DNA of 42,550 nt, from positions 1-42,550 of the forward strand of contig NW_014577530.1 of the NCBI RefSeq assembly GCF_000485595.1, given 5' to 3'. The notes under the pieces are model-generated. The model saw nothing but the letters and a program-made list of their open reading frames with translations, was not told the origin of the DNA and did no database searches. Shown in pieces: positions 33,801 to 42,035 of the stretch. The stretch's first letter is position 1, and every line of letters starts with the position of its first letter. The position numbers and the translations under genes are program-made. The stretch is from Priapulus caudatus. Taxonomy: Eukaryota > Priapulida > Priapulimorpha > Priapulimorphida > Priapulidae.

Positions 33801-34804
33801 GGTGGTCTGGTGACGCGTGGATGTTAGAATAGTAGGAACGCGGATGTATGTGAGGTGGATGGATGCGTATGCTGCATGTGCGTGCACCCGTGTGTGCGTG
33901 CATGTGCCGGTGCGTGTGTAGATAGATGTGGTGACAGTGATGTGTGGATCGATGGATGGGACTGTGACAATGTGTTGTGCATGGTGGGAGTATGGATATG
34001 ATGGTGACAGGTGGACAAATGTGACAGTGGCGTGTTGATGGATGTTGTGACGGTGACACATTGACAGATGTTGTGACAGTGACACGTTGATGGATGTTTG
34101 TGACAAGGACGTATTCGTGGATGGTTGTGACAATGACACGTTGATGGATGTATGTGAATTGTGACAGCAACGTGTTGATGCGATGTTGTGACAGTGATGC
34201 ATTGATGGATGTATGTGACAGCGACGTGTTGATGCGATGTTTGTGACAATGATGCATTGATGGATGTATGTGACAGCGACGTGTTGATGCGATGTTGTGA
34301 CAATGATTATGATGCATTGATGCGATGTTTGTGACAACGACGTGTTGATGCGATGTGACAATGACACGTTGATGGATGTATGTGAATTGTGACAGCAACG
34401 TGTTGATGCGATGTTGTGACAGTGATGCATTGATGGATGTATGTGACAGCGACGTGTTGATGCGATGTTGTGACAATGATTATGATGCATTGATGCGATG
34501 TTTGTGACAACGACGTGTTGATGCGATGTGACAATGACACGTTGATGGATGTTTGTGACAATGACACATTGATGGATGTATGTGACAGCGACGTGTTGAT
34601 GCGATGTTGTGACAATGACACATTGATGCGATGTTTATGACAGCGACGACACCCCGTCCATCGTCGCCACCGCTCACGCGTGTTTCTCTGACTCTCCTCC
34701 CCCGCAGGTTCCCGCTGTTCACCGCGATCCACCGCATCTCGTCGGAAGGCATGCCTGCGAAGGAGTTGATCAAGTGCCTGATGCATCACCCGGAGCACAT
34801 GTAA
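8754..34804 (+). CDS. GPD1: GPD1: cytosolic NAD-dependent glycerol-3-phosphate dehydrogenase (spliced gene)
   Basis: The enzyme interconverts dihydroxyacetone phosphate and sn-glycerol 3-phosphate with NADH/NAD+, linking glycolysis to lipid synthesis and to the glycerophosphate shuttle in the cytosol. Nine exons (8754-8797, 15732-15909, 16823-16963, 23462-23600, 24594-24706, 26710-26830, 31462-31571, 33243-33349, 34708-34804) join in frame at GT-AG sites. They give 1050 nt, which is 349 residues plus stop, the same length as human GPD1. Landmarks are the N-terminal Rossmann loop IGSGNWG, the lysine of SLIK at the exon 3/4 junction, the catalytic Lys-Asn of ALKN across the exon 5/6 junction, TCYGGRNR in exon 7, NGQKLQGP in exon 8, and the C-terminus HPEHM. 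An alternative exon 7a lies at 30974-31083. Intron 1 (6.9 kb) and intron 3 (6.5 kb) contain the duplicated, possibly misassembled block. Confidence 0.95.
8847..9410. mobile_element. Non-autonomous DNA transposon with terminal inverted repeats
   Basis: The left end CATGGGTGTATGCAGG and the right end CCTGGATACACCCCTG are inverted copies (14 of 16 matches). They are flanked by a direct TTATC at 8842-8846 and 9411-9415. Inverted similarity continues inward (CTTTTCACAATGA near 8945 against CATTGTGAAAAGG near 9346). The middle is A-rich with AAAGACAAAGAC repeats. No transposase is encoded. It sits 50 bp inside GPD1 intron 1. Confidence 0.7.
9411..10484. other. GPD1 intron 1 sequence
   Basis: Ordinary intronic sequence. 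I see no exon, tandem array or transposon ends apart from the flanking elements. Confidence 0.4.
10485..10880. mobile_element. hAT-like MITE with perfect 8-bp target duplication
   Basis: The element starts TAGTGATGTC and ends GACAACACTA (inverted, 9 of 10 matches). It is flanked on both sides by the same 8 bases GTAAACAA (10477-10484 and 10881-10888). Subterminal GATCATCGGTT and AACCGATCATC are also inverted. The 8-bp duplication and the TAGTG/CACTA termini fit the hAT superfamily. At 396 bp it has no transposase. Confidence 0.8.
10889..11913. other. GPD1 intron 1 sequence with AT and TG microsatellites
   Basis: No exon is seen. There is an AT-dinucleotide-rich tract at about 11440-11510, a (TG)n/(TGCG)n microsatellite at 11649-11712, and a palindrome around 11775-11815 (CTATCAATAGATAGAGTCTATTGATAG type). 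Confidence 0.5.
12783..13450. mobile_element. hAT-like MITE in segment A
   Basis: The left end TAAGCGGTG (a corrupted TAGGGGTG) and the right end CCACACTA are followed by GTAATAAC and preceded by a similar GTAAATAAC. Subterminal repeats of CGGTTCGG/CGGTTTTCGG are present at the left, and CGGTT/GGGCGGTTTAACCAGT at the right. The cleaner duplicate at 19940-20612 shows the exact boundaries. No transposase. Confidence 0.65.
14410..14720. repeat. CA/TG and GA microsatellites in segment A
   Basis: TG-rich runs at about 14511-14570 and a (GA)n run at about 14683-14714, within sequence also found near 21680-21870. Frames across them are artefacts. Confidence 0.75.
15382..15740 (+). repeat. Minisatellite built from the GPD1 exon 2 acceptor
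   Basis: Seven copies of a TTACAG-GGGCACGGC-type block, spaced about 44-56 bp apart (AG at 15392, 15436, 15484, 15535, 15579, 15630 and 15674), precede the true acceptor (AG at 15730-15731). Each copy carries the acceptor AG plus roughly the first 9-10 bases of exon 2 and is linked by GGTTATTGTTAGCATC or GGTCATTATTGACATG spacers. Reading from a GGGCACGGCTGTAGG decoy in the exon phase soon meets a TAG. Confidence 0.85.
15732..15909 (+). CDS. GPD1: GPD1 coding exon 2
   Basis: It begins with the G completing the Trp codon, then [11 protein letters not shown], and ends LPDNV before the donor GTG|GTACGT. At 178 nt it is phase 2 in, phase 0 out. It encodes the rest of the Rossmann turn, the VYEE strand end and the HENVKYLPG segment typical of the family. 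GC content is much higher than in the surrounding introns. The exon is sandwiched between two minisatellites that contain copies of its own two splice sites. The first donor must be the one used: the next copy is 55 bp downstream (out of frame) and the extension hits a stop at 15958-15960. Confidence 0.93.
15889..16312 (+). repeat. Minisatellite built from the GPD1 exon 2 donor
   Basis: Seven copies (the exon end itself plus six) of GGCTGCCCGACAACGTG|GTACGTCACAGACGCG, joined by GGGCGGG/TTGGATGGGC spacers of variable length. Five of the six downstream copies keep GTACGT and one has GTACAT. Long frames on both strands ([13 protein letters not shown], and on the other strand the CDVPRYRAA type) are by-products of the repeat. 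Confidence 0.9.
16313..16822. other. GPD1 intron 2 sequence
   Basis: No exon is seen apart from the flanking ones. An (AT)n run sits at about 16431-16463. A CATGCGCAG motif occurs near 16494. Confidence 0.45.
16823..16963 (+). CDS. GPD1: GPD1 coding exon 3
   Basis: Acceptor TTTTGCGCAG, then [19 protein letters not shown] through GLSLIK, then the donor AAG|GTGACG. At 141 nt it is phase 0 both ends. It encodes the second half of the nucleotide-binding region with the conserved VPHQF segment. It ends on the lysine equivalent to Lys120 of human GPD1, which lies in the active-site cleft. Confidence 0.93.
16964..17113 (+). repeat. TATTGTAT-rich stretch, left copy of a direct repeat pair
   Basis: Degenerate TATTGTATCG/TTTACTGTATTG repeats ending in GTATCAGGAGCATTGCTGATG. 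A similar stretch, with the same ending, lies at about 23050-23217, just before exon 4. Confidence 0.7.
17114..19130. other. GPD1 intron 3, left part
   Basis: No exon is supported. It contains a ~100 bp unit repeated directly (17388-17488 and 17530-17630, sharing CTCTATAACTCGACCCC and CACATCTTGGGGAGAAGG), a CACGACGAAGTCGG stretch near 17318, and two AACTG.CTCC(A/T)TAGAAC repeats near 17880 and 17965. A GGTTCGACTCC B-box-like motif near 18037 could belong to a tRNA-derived SINE. A CTCCGCGCAACGGAGTTGCAG dispersed-repeat-like palindrome lies near 18914. Confidence 0.4.
17388..17630 (+). repeat. Two direct copies of a ~100 bp unit, period ~142 bp
   Basis: Copy 1 is at 17388-17488 and copy 2 at 17530-17630. 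Both start near CCTTCCGCTCTATAACTC and end near GCGTACCAAAACC, separated by a TGACCTTTACCTTGACC spacer. Confidence 0.75.
19940..20612. mobile_element. hAT-like MITE in segment B with 8-bp target duplication
   Basis: The element starts TAGGGGTGCAATG and ends CCACGACTA. GTAATAAC flanks it at 19932-19939 and again at 20614-20621 (one extra G lies between). TAGGGGTG and CAC-x-ACTA termini with 8-bp duplication fit hAT. The left subterminal region carries repeated CGGTTCGGTT. The ATATATCGAGTATATATAAC palindrome lies internally. No transposase. Confidence 0.75.
21682..21875. repeat. TG/TGCG and GA microsatellites in segment B
   Basis: (TG)n followed by (TGTGCG)n, then two (GA)n runs. The Ser/Leu-rich and His/Thr-rich frames here are artefacts. 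Confidence 0.85.
22741..22765. other. Assembly gap of 25 N
   Basis: Exactly 25 N separate the broken end of segment B from a telomeric repeat array. A fixed 25-N run is a placeholder size rather than a measured gap. Confidence 0.98.
22766..22837 (+). repeat. (GGGTTA)12 telomere-type array
   Basis: Twelve perfect GGGTTA units (72 bp) immediately follow the gap and lie inside GPD1 intron 3. They match the TTAGGG telomere motif of most animals. Confidence 0.95.
22905..23015. repeat. Palindromic GGATTTGGGGGT repeat
   Basis: Units of GGATTTGG(GGGT) run forward to about 22958, then invert as CCCCCAAATCCACC to about 22992, then run forward again. This gives a long hairpin-capable G-rich/C-rich structure next to the telomeric array. 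Confidence 0.8.
23219..23461 (+). repeat. Minisatellite built from the GPD1 exon 4 acceptor
   Basis: The true acceptor reads TCATCGTTG-CCGCGCGCGCGCG-TGTTGACAG. Several copies of the same block (TGTTGACAG near 23271, 23341 and 23408, GTTGACAG near 23226, and a TTATGACAG variant near 23357) lie upstream, joined by CTATGCGTGTTATACTGATTC. A decoy acceptor would read CTA TGC GTG TTA TAC TGA in the exon phase, that is, five residues then stop. Confidence 0.8.
23462..23600 (+). CDS. GPD1: GPD1 coding exon 4
   Basis: [20 protein letters not shown] through KFCETTI plus one base, donor ATAG|GTGAGC. At 139 nt it is phase 0 in, phase 1 out. It contains [13 protein letters not shown], the conserved MGAN-A-EVA segment that links the nucleotide-binding and substrate-binding domains. 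Confidence 0.94.
23601..24465. other. GPD1 intron 4 sequence
   Basis: No exon is seen. An (AT)n run sits at about 23755-23777. The 3' part (24466-24593) is described separately. Confidence 0.45.
24466..24593 (+). repeat. TGACCT-type repeat forming the exon 5 pyrimidine tract
   Basis: Degenerate TGACCTTGACC units run up to and include the polypyrimidine tract of the exon 5 acceptor (TTGACCTTGACCCCACAG). Confidence 0.6.
24594..24706 (+). CDS. GPD1: GPD1 coding exon 5
   Basis: It begins with GC completing Gly, then [13 protein letters not shown] through [10 protein letters not shown], donor AAG|GTGAGT. At 113 nt it is phase 1 in, phase 0 out. The last codon is the lysine equivalent to human Lys204, the general acid/base of the reaction. 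Its partner Asn opens exon 6. Confidence 0.94.
24826..25110 (+). repeat. 47-bp tandem array of CAAGTACAATTACAAG units
   Basis: A dimeric unit made of 25-bp and 22-bp halves (CAAGTACAATTACAAG-TACTGGTAA and GTACAATTACAAG-TGCTGGTAA), about six dimers, in GPD1 intron 5. Many copies contain CTG|GTAAGT, a perfect donor-like motif. Confidence 0.9.
25111..26500. other. GPD1 intron 5 sequence
   Basis: No exon is seen. A (TG)n/(TGCG)n microsatellite is at about 25608-25712. An 11-bp inverted pair (GCAGAGGTACG at 25787-25797, CGTACCTCTGC at 25901-25911) encloses a GGTTCGAGTCT B-box-like motif and could be a decayed tRNA-derived SINE. A purine-rich GAGAGG/GGTGGA tract lies at 26120-26290. AACGCATGCGCAG near 26301 resembles an NRF1 site. 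Confidence 0.4.
26508..26709 (+). repeat. ~100-bp tandem units leading into the exon 6 acceptor
   Basis: Two copies of a unit (CAACCGG(T/C)GATCGTCTGTATGTAT ... GTTCTAACGG ... CTGTGTTT) start near 26524 and 26617. The sequence across the true acceptor (CTGTGTTTGCGTCTGCATAG, then AACGTGATCGCC) aligns as a degenerate further unit. Confidence 0.5.
26710..26830 (+). CDS. GPD1: GPD1 coding exon 6
   Basis: Acceptor GTCTGCATAG, then [20 protein letters not shown] through IELFYP plus one base, donor CCAG|GTAGGT. At 121 nt it is phase 0 in, phase 1 out. The first residue is the Asn that follows the catalytic Lys. [16 protein letters not shown] is one of the best-conserved helices of the family. The phase-1 exit is what both alternative copies of exon 7 match. 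Confidence 0.94.
26831..27403. other. Start of GPD1 intron 6
   Basis: Contains CAGGTGAGAC/GAGGCAGG-type short repeats (about 26895-26960) and several GAGACNTGTCTC-type palindromic stretches to about 27140. No exon is seen. Confidence 0.4.
27404..27775 (+). repeat. 22-bp minisatellite, about 16 copies
   Basis: TATTTTGCACCTACC-TGGCTGG repeated almost perfectly, with TAGCTGG and TTCCTGG variants. Because 22 is not divisible by 3, three units read as one 22-residue periodic frame in all three frames. That explains the long [17 protein letters not shown]-type frames, which are not genes. Confidence 0.95.
27776..28833. other. GPD1 intron 6 sequence
   Basis: No exon is seen. A CA/pyrimidine-rich tract near 28160-28200 and an AT-dinucleotide microsatellite at about 28727-28833 are the only clear features besides the hairpin element listed separately. 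Confidence 0.4.
28268..28343. mobile_element. Small hairpin MITE, GGGGTAGRTAATGACAAA family, copy 1
   Basis: The left arm GGGGGTAGGTAATGACAAA and the right arm TTTGTCATTATCTACTCCTG are inverted copies around a short A-rich centre. The same arms occur at 35915-35965. Confidence 0.6.
28834..29390. mobile_element. 557-bp MITE with near-perfect terminal inverted repeats
   Basis: The left end ATCAAGAGCGTATAAAG, continuing through GGAGAGCGTACAAC (28834-28866), is exactly the reverse complement of 29358-29390. With a few mismatches the match extends inward to AAATGCTGAAA (about 28881 and 29344). It is flanked on both sides by AT microsatellite, consistent with insertion into (TA)n. The interior has no transposase; the 66-codon minus-strand frame inside is not recognised. 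Confidence 0.8.
29408..29473. mobile_element. Possible 66-bp hairpin element
   Basis: CAGGAGT at the left and ACTCCTG at the right, with AGCAAATTGTG and ACAAATTTGTTT arms inside. It may be a divergent relative of the GGGGTAGATAATGACAAA hairpins. Confidence 0.35.
29474..30973. other. GPD1 intron 6, right part
   Basis: No further exon is supported. There is a TG-rich stretch at 29645-29775, a short CAGGGTGA repeat at 30028-30060, and AT-rich sequence at 30340-30720. A good branch-point and acceptor context (TTTTGACTAAC, then GTTTGTTTTGGCTGTAG) at 30938-30973 serves exon 7a. Confidence 0.45.
30974..31083 (+). CDS. GPD1: GPD1 alternative exon 7a (mutually exclusive with 7b)
   Basis: After acceptor GGCTGTAG the frame entered from exon 6 reads G, then [18 protein letters not shown] through MTSGK, then donor AAG|GTACGG. 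It is exactly 110 nt (2 + 36 codons), the same length and phases (1 in, 0 out) as exon 7b. By eye 13 of 36 residues are identical to 7b, including the FL-x-SCGIAD block and the final GK. The Asp of GIAD (human Asp260) and an Asn at the Asn270 position are kept. The Thr (Thr264) is Gly and the phosphate-gripping Arg (Arg269) is Thr: TCYGGRNR becomes GYCNGTNY. Codons are more A/T-rich than in 7b. It has no stop or frameshift and both splice sites look usable, so I read it as a real alternative exon rather than a relic. Expression is not shown. Confidence 0.85.
31462..31571 (+). CDS. GPD1: GPD1 coding exon 7b (canonical)
   Basis: Acceptor CGCTGCAG, then GC completing Gly, [18 protein letters not shown] through FVRTGK, donor AAG|GTAATG. 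At 110 nt it is phase 1 in, phase 0 out. It carries TCYGGRNRR with the Thr, Arg and Asn equivalent to human Thr264, Arg269 and Asn270. The Arg binds the phosphate of dihydroxyacetone phosphate. This is the version matching GPD1 across animals. Confidence 0.95.
31572..32896. other. GPD1 intron 7, left part
   Basis: GC-rich for the first ~400 bp, then AT-rich. No exon is seen; overlapping frames on both strands between 31254 and 32030 are GC-rich shadows. A ~62-bp unit (GACCGATTCAC(C/G)GAGACTAGT) occurs twice in tandem at about 32698-32822. Confidence 0.45.
32897..33248 (+). repeat. Minisatellite built from the GPD1 exon 8 acceptor
   Basis: About ten copies of TTTCAG|AGCTTCTAAGCTCTTCTTCC (27-36 bp spacing), then the true junction TTTCAG|AGCTTCGTGCAG. 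Each decoy contains a good pyrimidine tract, the AG and the first six bases of the exon. Splicing to any decoy in the required phase reads Ser-Phe-stop (AGC TTC TAA); one copy has AGCTCC instead. The Lys/Glu/Ser-rich frame on the minus strand is a by-product. Confidence 0.92.
33243..33349 (+). CDS. GPD1: GPD1 coding exon 8
   Basis: [20 protein letters not shown] through NKGMED plus CA, donor CCA|GTACGT. At 107 nt it is phase 0 in, phase 2 out. NGQKLQGP holds the Gln residues lining the active site in human GPD1. The exon follows either 7a or 7b in frame. Confidence 0.94.
33845..34655. repeat. Minisatellite of GATGGATGTATGTGACAGCGACG units
   Basis: Degenerate ~30-bp units (GTTGATGGATG/GTTGATGCGATG + TGTGACA + GTGAC/GCGAC) with a higher-order period of about 230 bp (34134 and 34364 share the unusual GTATGTGAATTGTGACAGC block). 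It produces minus-strand His/Ser/Thr frames up to 283 codons, which are not genes. Confidence 0.9.
34708..34804 (+). CDS. GPD1: GPD1 terminal coding exon 9
   Basis: Acceptor CTCCCCCGCAG, then G completing Gln, [20 protein letters not shown] through HHPEHM and TAA at 34802-34804. HPEHM is the exact C-terminus of vertebrate GPD1. The stop codon lies inside a donor-like sequence (CACAT|GTAAGC), which would permit splicing to a further 3' exon, as occurs in Drosophila Gpdh. I found no convincing downstream exon. Confidence 0.94.
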
Positions 34805-37690
34805 GCGCCGCGCGCACACACCACGCAGCCGCCGCGCGTAGATCGTAGCAGAATAATCACTGATGATTGCTGCGCGCTAAAGAGGCATCTGCCGCTTCGC
34901 TAGCTACTAACTTCGATCACGCACGAGCGAGCGTCGTGCCTTTCTCGTCGCGTCGGACATGCCCGGGGGGGGGGGGGTACTGTCGTGCAAAAATGTCATT
35001 TGTCAATTATATTTCTCAATTTGTTAATTTTATTTGTCACTCGCACAAAATTTTTAGTTTTTTTCATTCCTTCCCCAAACATGTTCGCTATGTTCCGCTC
35101 ATAGGTCGCTTTTTTATCCCATTGTTTTTAATGTGCTGTTTTTGAGTGTTACATAATTCATCACGTTGGCAATCGATGAAAAATTTCGAACCCAAGGTTG
35201 TACGTGTTGCCGCTGTAACATGGCACACTGCCTTTTTCCTACCCTCAAAATTTGCCACGGAGGCTATGAGGTCAGGGTTTGCAAGTTTTATCACGGGGCT
35301 GGTGACCACTCTTGTCCCACAGCTGGGAGCCACTATTCTATTATCGGCGGTATTTCCGGGCATGTCTGATCAGGGTGCGGCGTGAGCTGCACTAGATGGT
35401 ATGGCTGTAGTTGTCTGATAACACAGATGGCTTCTTCTAGCTGCAAGGATGACACGCGAGGTGAAGCAAGCGCGCGAGGGGGAGGGAGGGGGGGCGAAGA
35501 AGCAGAGGGAACGGGATGTCGGTTGTGACGATCATGTTGAACCGACCCCAGGGGGGAGGGTGGGGTGTGTGAGATCTGTGCAACTTTCCATTGCTGTTGC
35601 CCCGCGGTTTGTGCCTTGCTATTAATACAACAAGCAGATAACCACTGATTGCTGCTGGGTATAGTAGTGGTGGCATGCGCATAGCAATAGCGCTAGTTCG
35701 CGTACTAAGATGCAATCGACGCGCGCGGAGCGTCGTGGATTTGTTTGTTGTTTATCGTTAGATTGTTTGTTAACTGGTGCTTGGCGGTCGGGTGTCGGTG
35801 TGTTAAGGTTGCGGGCGAATCACGCACGCACGTGAGACGCAGAGAGGCTGGTTGTGATGCTGCGTAAACCCCCTATTCCCTGCTGCGCATATAGAGGTCT
35901 GATCTCATTGTTACCAGGGGGTAGATAATGACGAATAAAGGAAGATTTGTCGTTATCTACCCCTGTTGTTACGTAGGTTTAGCGGCTAACCGTTCGTAGC
36001 TCGCCGTTGCCGTAGCTAGACTAACGGGTCGTTACGAGGCGCGTGAGAGACGTGACGTTGTTGTTTTTCGTTGTTATTTATTCGCGGCGACTGTCACTTT
36101 GTGTCACCCGTCACTCACTGCAGGTACCGTTCTATCGTAGCAGTGAATGTGGCTCGTGTTTCACCTCGTGTTCTGTTGTTCTATTCGCCTGCAGAGTTCG
36201 TTCTCTCGAGTACTTTTCGTGTGTTAAATGCGTATGCTTGATAAAGATGAGATATACATACTCGTTTTAAATTGATAAGGGAAACTTGTGAAAGTAAAGA
36301 TTAGCCACAGAGAGAAAGTGCAATGATTTCTGTGCGTCTGTGTGTGTGTATGTTTGTGGAATAGTGAGTGATATAGTGTTGAAACTACCTGTGTGATTTG
36401 TAAGTTGAAACTACCTGTGTGATTTGCAGGTTGAAACTAATGTGAGTGAAATATCCCCTGAAGAATGCGACGTGTTGAATAGCATAGAGTAACTAAAATT
36501 TGTCGGATGCATACTATCGTTGAGTCTTAGTAGCTTATTGCCTTTTGCTTCGTTCCTGCTTACATTAATTACTATTAATTTTACTTAATTATTGTCGTTT
36601 TGCGTGATTCCGTCAGCATGAACCTGTGGCAGTTGTCATGGCGATCAACATAGCAGTCCTGGCAAGGCTACCACAGGTGTCATGACGACGACCTGGAAAG
36701 GCCGCCACGACGCCAACCTGGCTAGGTCGTCATGGCGACGACCTAACAGGTGTCATGGCGGCCGCCGGATTTCCGACGTGTGAGATTAATGTTGTCATTT
36801 TGTGGCAGGGACAAAGAATACCACGAGCATCCCTTCCTTCACCTACGATCCGTGCCCGCCACCTCCCCAACGAGCCCCTGAAGCAGTCACCAGGTGGAGC
36901 CACCTGTCTGCGCATGAGGACGCGGTTGCTGCACGCGCATGAGTGTCGGCCGTCCGCTGCAGTCGGCCGAGATTTAACGATCAGTGTTTTTTGTTGCGTG
37001 TTTTGTTCGTGATTGACGCGTCGTACTGCTGAACAGAAGATGAGAAGGGGGCGTGGAAGAATTTCACAAGGCAAAATCGGGTTATTTTAGCTTGCGTTGT
37101 TGTCGTTGTTGTTTAATTCTGTGTTCGTGTTTATGTGTGTGTACACGCGCGCGCGTGTGTAGTGTATTTATCATCCGCTATCGCTTCGCTGTTGTTTGCC
37201 TGTTCAGTTATTCACGAAAAATCGCACCACGCTGCTCACATATGGCTTTTACCGATACATAGGCAAGGTACTAGGACTGTACCTTACTAGGACGCAATCT
37301 TACCGCCCACTTTTCATATAAAACTTTTCCCCATATCCTAGAGCATGTTTCAATCATGATAAACATCATAACTGCGATGTTGCAATCTTATGTAGACGAT
37401 ATTTTAGAACAGGTTTTGTCGGTAAAGTTGACGCAGTGACAGAGAGGTGGAATTCATAATTCACTGGTGGTTAGGATGCATAGGGTATATCAATACTGAA
37501 TGTAAAATAGGCAAGGGTTAGGAAGACAAACAAATGTATGGAATATCTGTATGTAGAGTGGCAAATACATCAGCATTGTGTCTCTCGTTCTTTATAGTGT
37601 ACATGTATATATATATATGTTAATAATTATGACAGTTACTCAGATGATAATATACATATTCATCTATATATAGAAATGCAAAACTTTCAT
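34805..37690. other. GPD1 3' flank and intergenic DNA
   Basis: No exon is supported. A G-homopolymer at 34964-34977, a direct 33-bp duplication (TTGAAACTACCTGTGTGATTTG) at 36380-36450 and imperfect GTCATGGCGACGACCT repeats at 36635-36770 are visible. The first good AATAAA on this strand is inside the hairpin element at about 35934-35939, so the GPD1 poly(A) site is not fixed. Confidence 0.4.
35915..35965. mobile_element. 51-bp hairpin MITE with 7-bp target duplication, copy 2
   Basis: The left arm CAGGGGGTAGATAATGACGA and the right arm TTGTCGTTATCTACCCCTG surround a 12-13-base centre. TTGTTAC flanks it on both sides (35908-35914 and 35966-35972). The arms match the element at 28268-28343. 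Confidence 0.75.
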
Positions 37691-38008
37691 TTATTTTTTA
37701 CGTGACGCGCGTGTGACCGTGTCCTGCGCACGCGCGACGGGACAGGTATCGATGTAACGACACAGTCCCAAGTCGGTGTCGAATTCTCGAATATCGCGTT
37801 TCTCCTGCCGCGCGCCGCACAGCTCGAGGTTACACGCCAAACTCAGGGCAACATTGTCATTGATGAAACTTTTTCGACCGATACTCACGAGTTTTTCTCT
37901 GTGGTATCTATTACCCGAATGATTTGCAAAATGCTGCGGTCCTTTGGCAGAGGACGGATCTCGGTCTCTCTCGTTTTGTTTCGCCTTTTGTGTTGCAGGC
38001 TTCACCAC
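37688..38008 (-). other. Unrecognised open frame between GPD1 and PECR
   Basis: About 106 codons are open on the minus strand with no ATG at the start, so it would have to be an exon rather than a whole gene. It is basic, with a KR-DIREFDTDLGLCRYIDTCP segment near the end, and closes with AAA AAA TAA. An AATAAA overlaps the stop. It resembles no family I know. GC-rich chance openness is the simpler explanation. Confidence 0.15.
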
Positions 38009-39570
38009 GCTATATGTACAGCTGTTGTGTGATCACGCATCGACTAGTATATGTATATATATAATCGGCATGTTGTATTCTCCTTCCCTCGTCGATTCCG
38101 CTCGACTCTGTAGCCCGCATTTCTGCTTCCAGGCCCCTCATTATACCCGTATAGGCAACAGTCGATGTGTGTTGTTCTGACCATAGAGCATAGTTGTTCT
38201 GATCATAGAGCATAGTTGTTCTGACATAACCATCTACGATCATTGCAAAAAATTTGTCCAACGTGATTTTTTCATGTTGCCTATTCGCTATCGTCATCTC
38301 TGGGTGCTGGTTACCAAGTATATCTGACATGAAATTGTTACTATTGGCATTAGTTCGAAATTAATTCTACATGAATGGTGCATTTCTATAGAGAGTAGCC
38401 TATTGATAGTTTGACAGCATACAGTATGTAGTCGTTGGTTATGAAGCGCACAATCTATATTAGTTGCTGTGTTAGGGCGTCTTCCATCCCTTACTCGTTC
38501 AATTAGGGCAAACGCTAATAAGCGGTTAAGTTTATGGATGGAAGGAGGCGTTAATACAGAACTAGCTGTTACCATGAACAAAGCACAGGCACGACGAACG
38601 TTTACGTATATCATCGCGACGAGGATTAGTTGTTTATTATCTCGTGCCTGTGCTTTGCTTGTCGATGTCATTTGTTGTCTGTGTGAGCAATCGATTGAGC
38701 TTTATATTTTGCAAAATGTGTAAGGAATAACACCTTGGTTAGTTGATTGCTTTGTTCTGGCTATTTTTCAAAACTTTTGCTCAGTCAACATGAGAGTGCA
38801 ATATTGACAGAAAAAAAACAATAACAGGTGGAATATAAACAATATTGTAGGTCACTTTGTTTTGACAATTAATTACACGAGACAATAATATCAAGAATCA
38901 TTTGAAAATATGTGCACTGCTTGCAAATTCCAACCCTCATGGTATCTCACAGATTACACTTCGTGTTCATTTGTGTGAATACTACATATTGCCATGGTTT
39001 CCATAACAGTAAAATAACTGTGAAGCTTGCATACAAGACCCAATTCAAATGCTATTCACTTTCAATCTCACAATTTCAGCCCTATCCATCGTGATAACCT
39101 AGGAACCAAAATTAAACTTTTTGAGGGACATCTCAGAGAGTCCAATCATCTTTATTGCGCCCAAACTTTCATGTGCCTGTACGGTAATACCATTTCCAAG
39201 GCAAAAGGTTTGTTGTATGTCATACACGCCACAGGCAACTTCACACTATCCCTGAGTCGCGTCACAACGGGTACTGAAGGCGTCGCGTGTGTGCCTCACA
39301 GCTTTGAGGGAGGTGTGGAACCTTGGCCTCCATCGTCTTCTGTCTGTCCCTCCAACGGTGCCGGCCAGCGGTCGTGATCTGAAAAAATCAAACCACTCGC
39401 TCTGTACGAAGAAACGTAGAACCGAGACGCAACGGCCGAAGCGCATCATCGCTACACTAAACTCCAGCGTGAGCTATTGCCTTCCAATTTGGAATCCCCT
39501 CCTAGGTTCTGTCGCCTGATTTGCAATCATACTGCATGCTTAACGTCTCGTTGTATTTAGGTATGCAGAA
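38009..39570. other. Intergenic DNA between convergent genes
   Basis: No exon is supported. Three tandem copies of a TTGTTCTGA-CATAGAGCATAG unit lie at 38163-38225. An inverted pair AAGCACAGGCACGACGA and CTCGTGCCTGTGCTTTG sits at about 38581-38657. Confidence 0.4.
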
Positions 39571-39576
39571 TTTATT
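39571..39576 (-). terminator. PECR: Candidate PECR poly(A) signal
   Basis: AATAAA on the minus strand, about 150 bp downstream of the PECR stop codon. It is the nearest canonical hexamer. Confidence 0.4.
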
Positions 39577-39724
39577 CACTGTAGCTGTGCGAAATCGAGA
39601 GAATTCCTTCCACCTACCAGCTCGTATTCGTAGATTTCATTTTTCCGAACAATTTTGACAAATCTGAAGTTAGCTCTCGTCACACCGGAGTGATACAGAA
39701 TGTTGTCGTTGGTCGTAAATTTCA

Positions 39725-42035
<2,311 letters not shown>

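Noticed and set aside
33639-34819. Minus-strand open frames up to 283 codons rich in His, Ser and Thr
   Set aside because: They follow a ~30-bp minisatellite; all frames inherit the repeat and no domain is visible. The region lies in the last GPD1 intron and overlaps its final exon.
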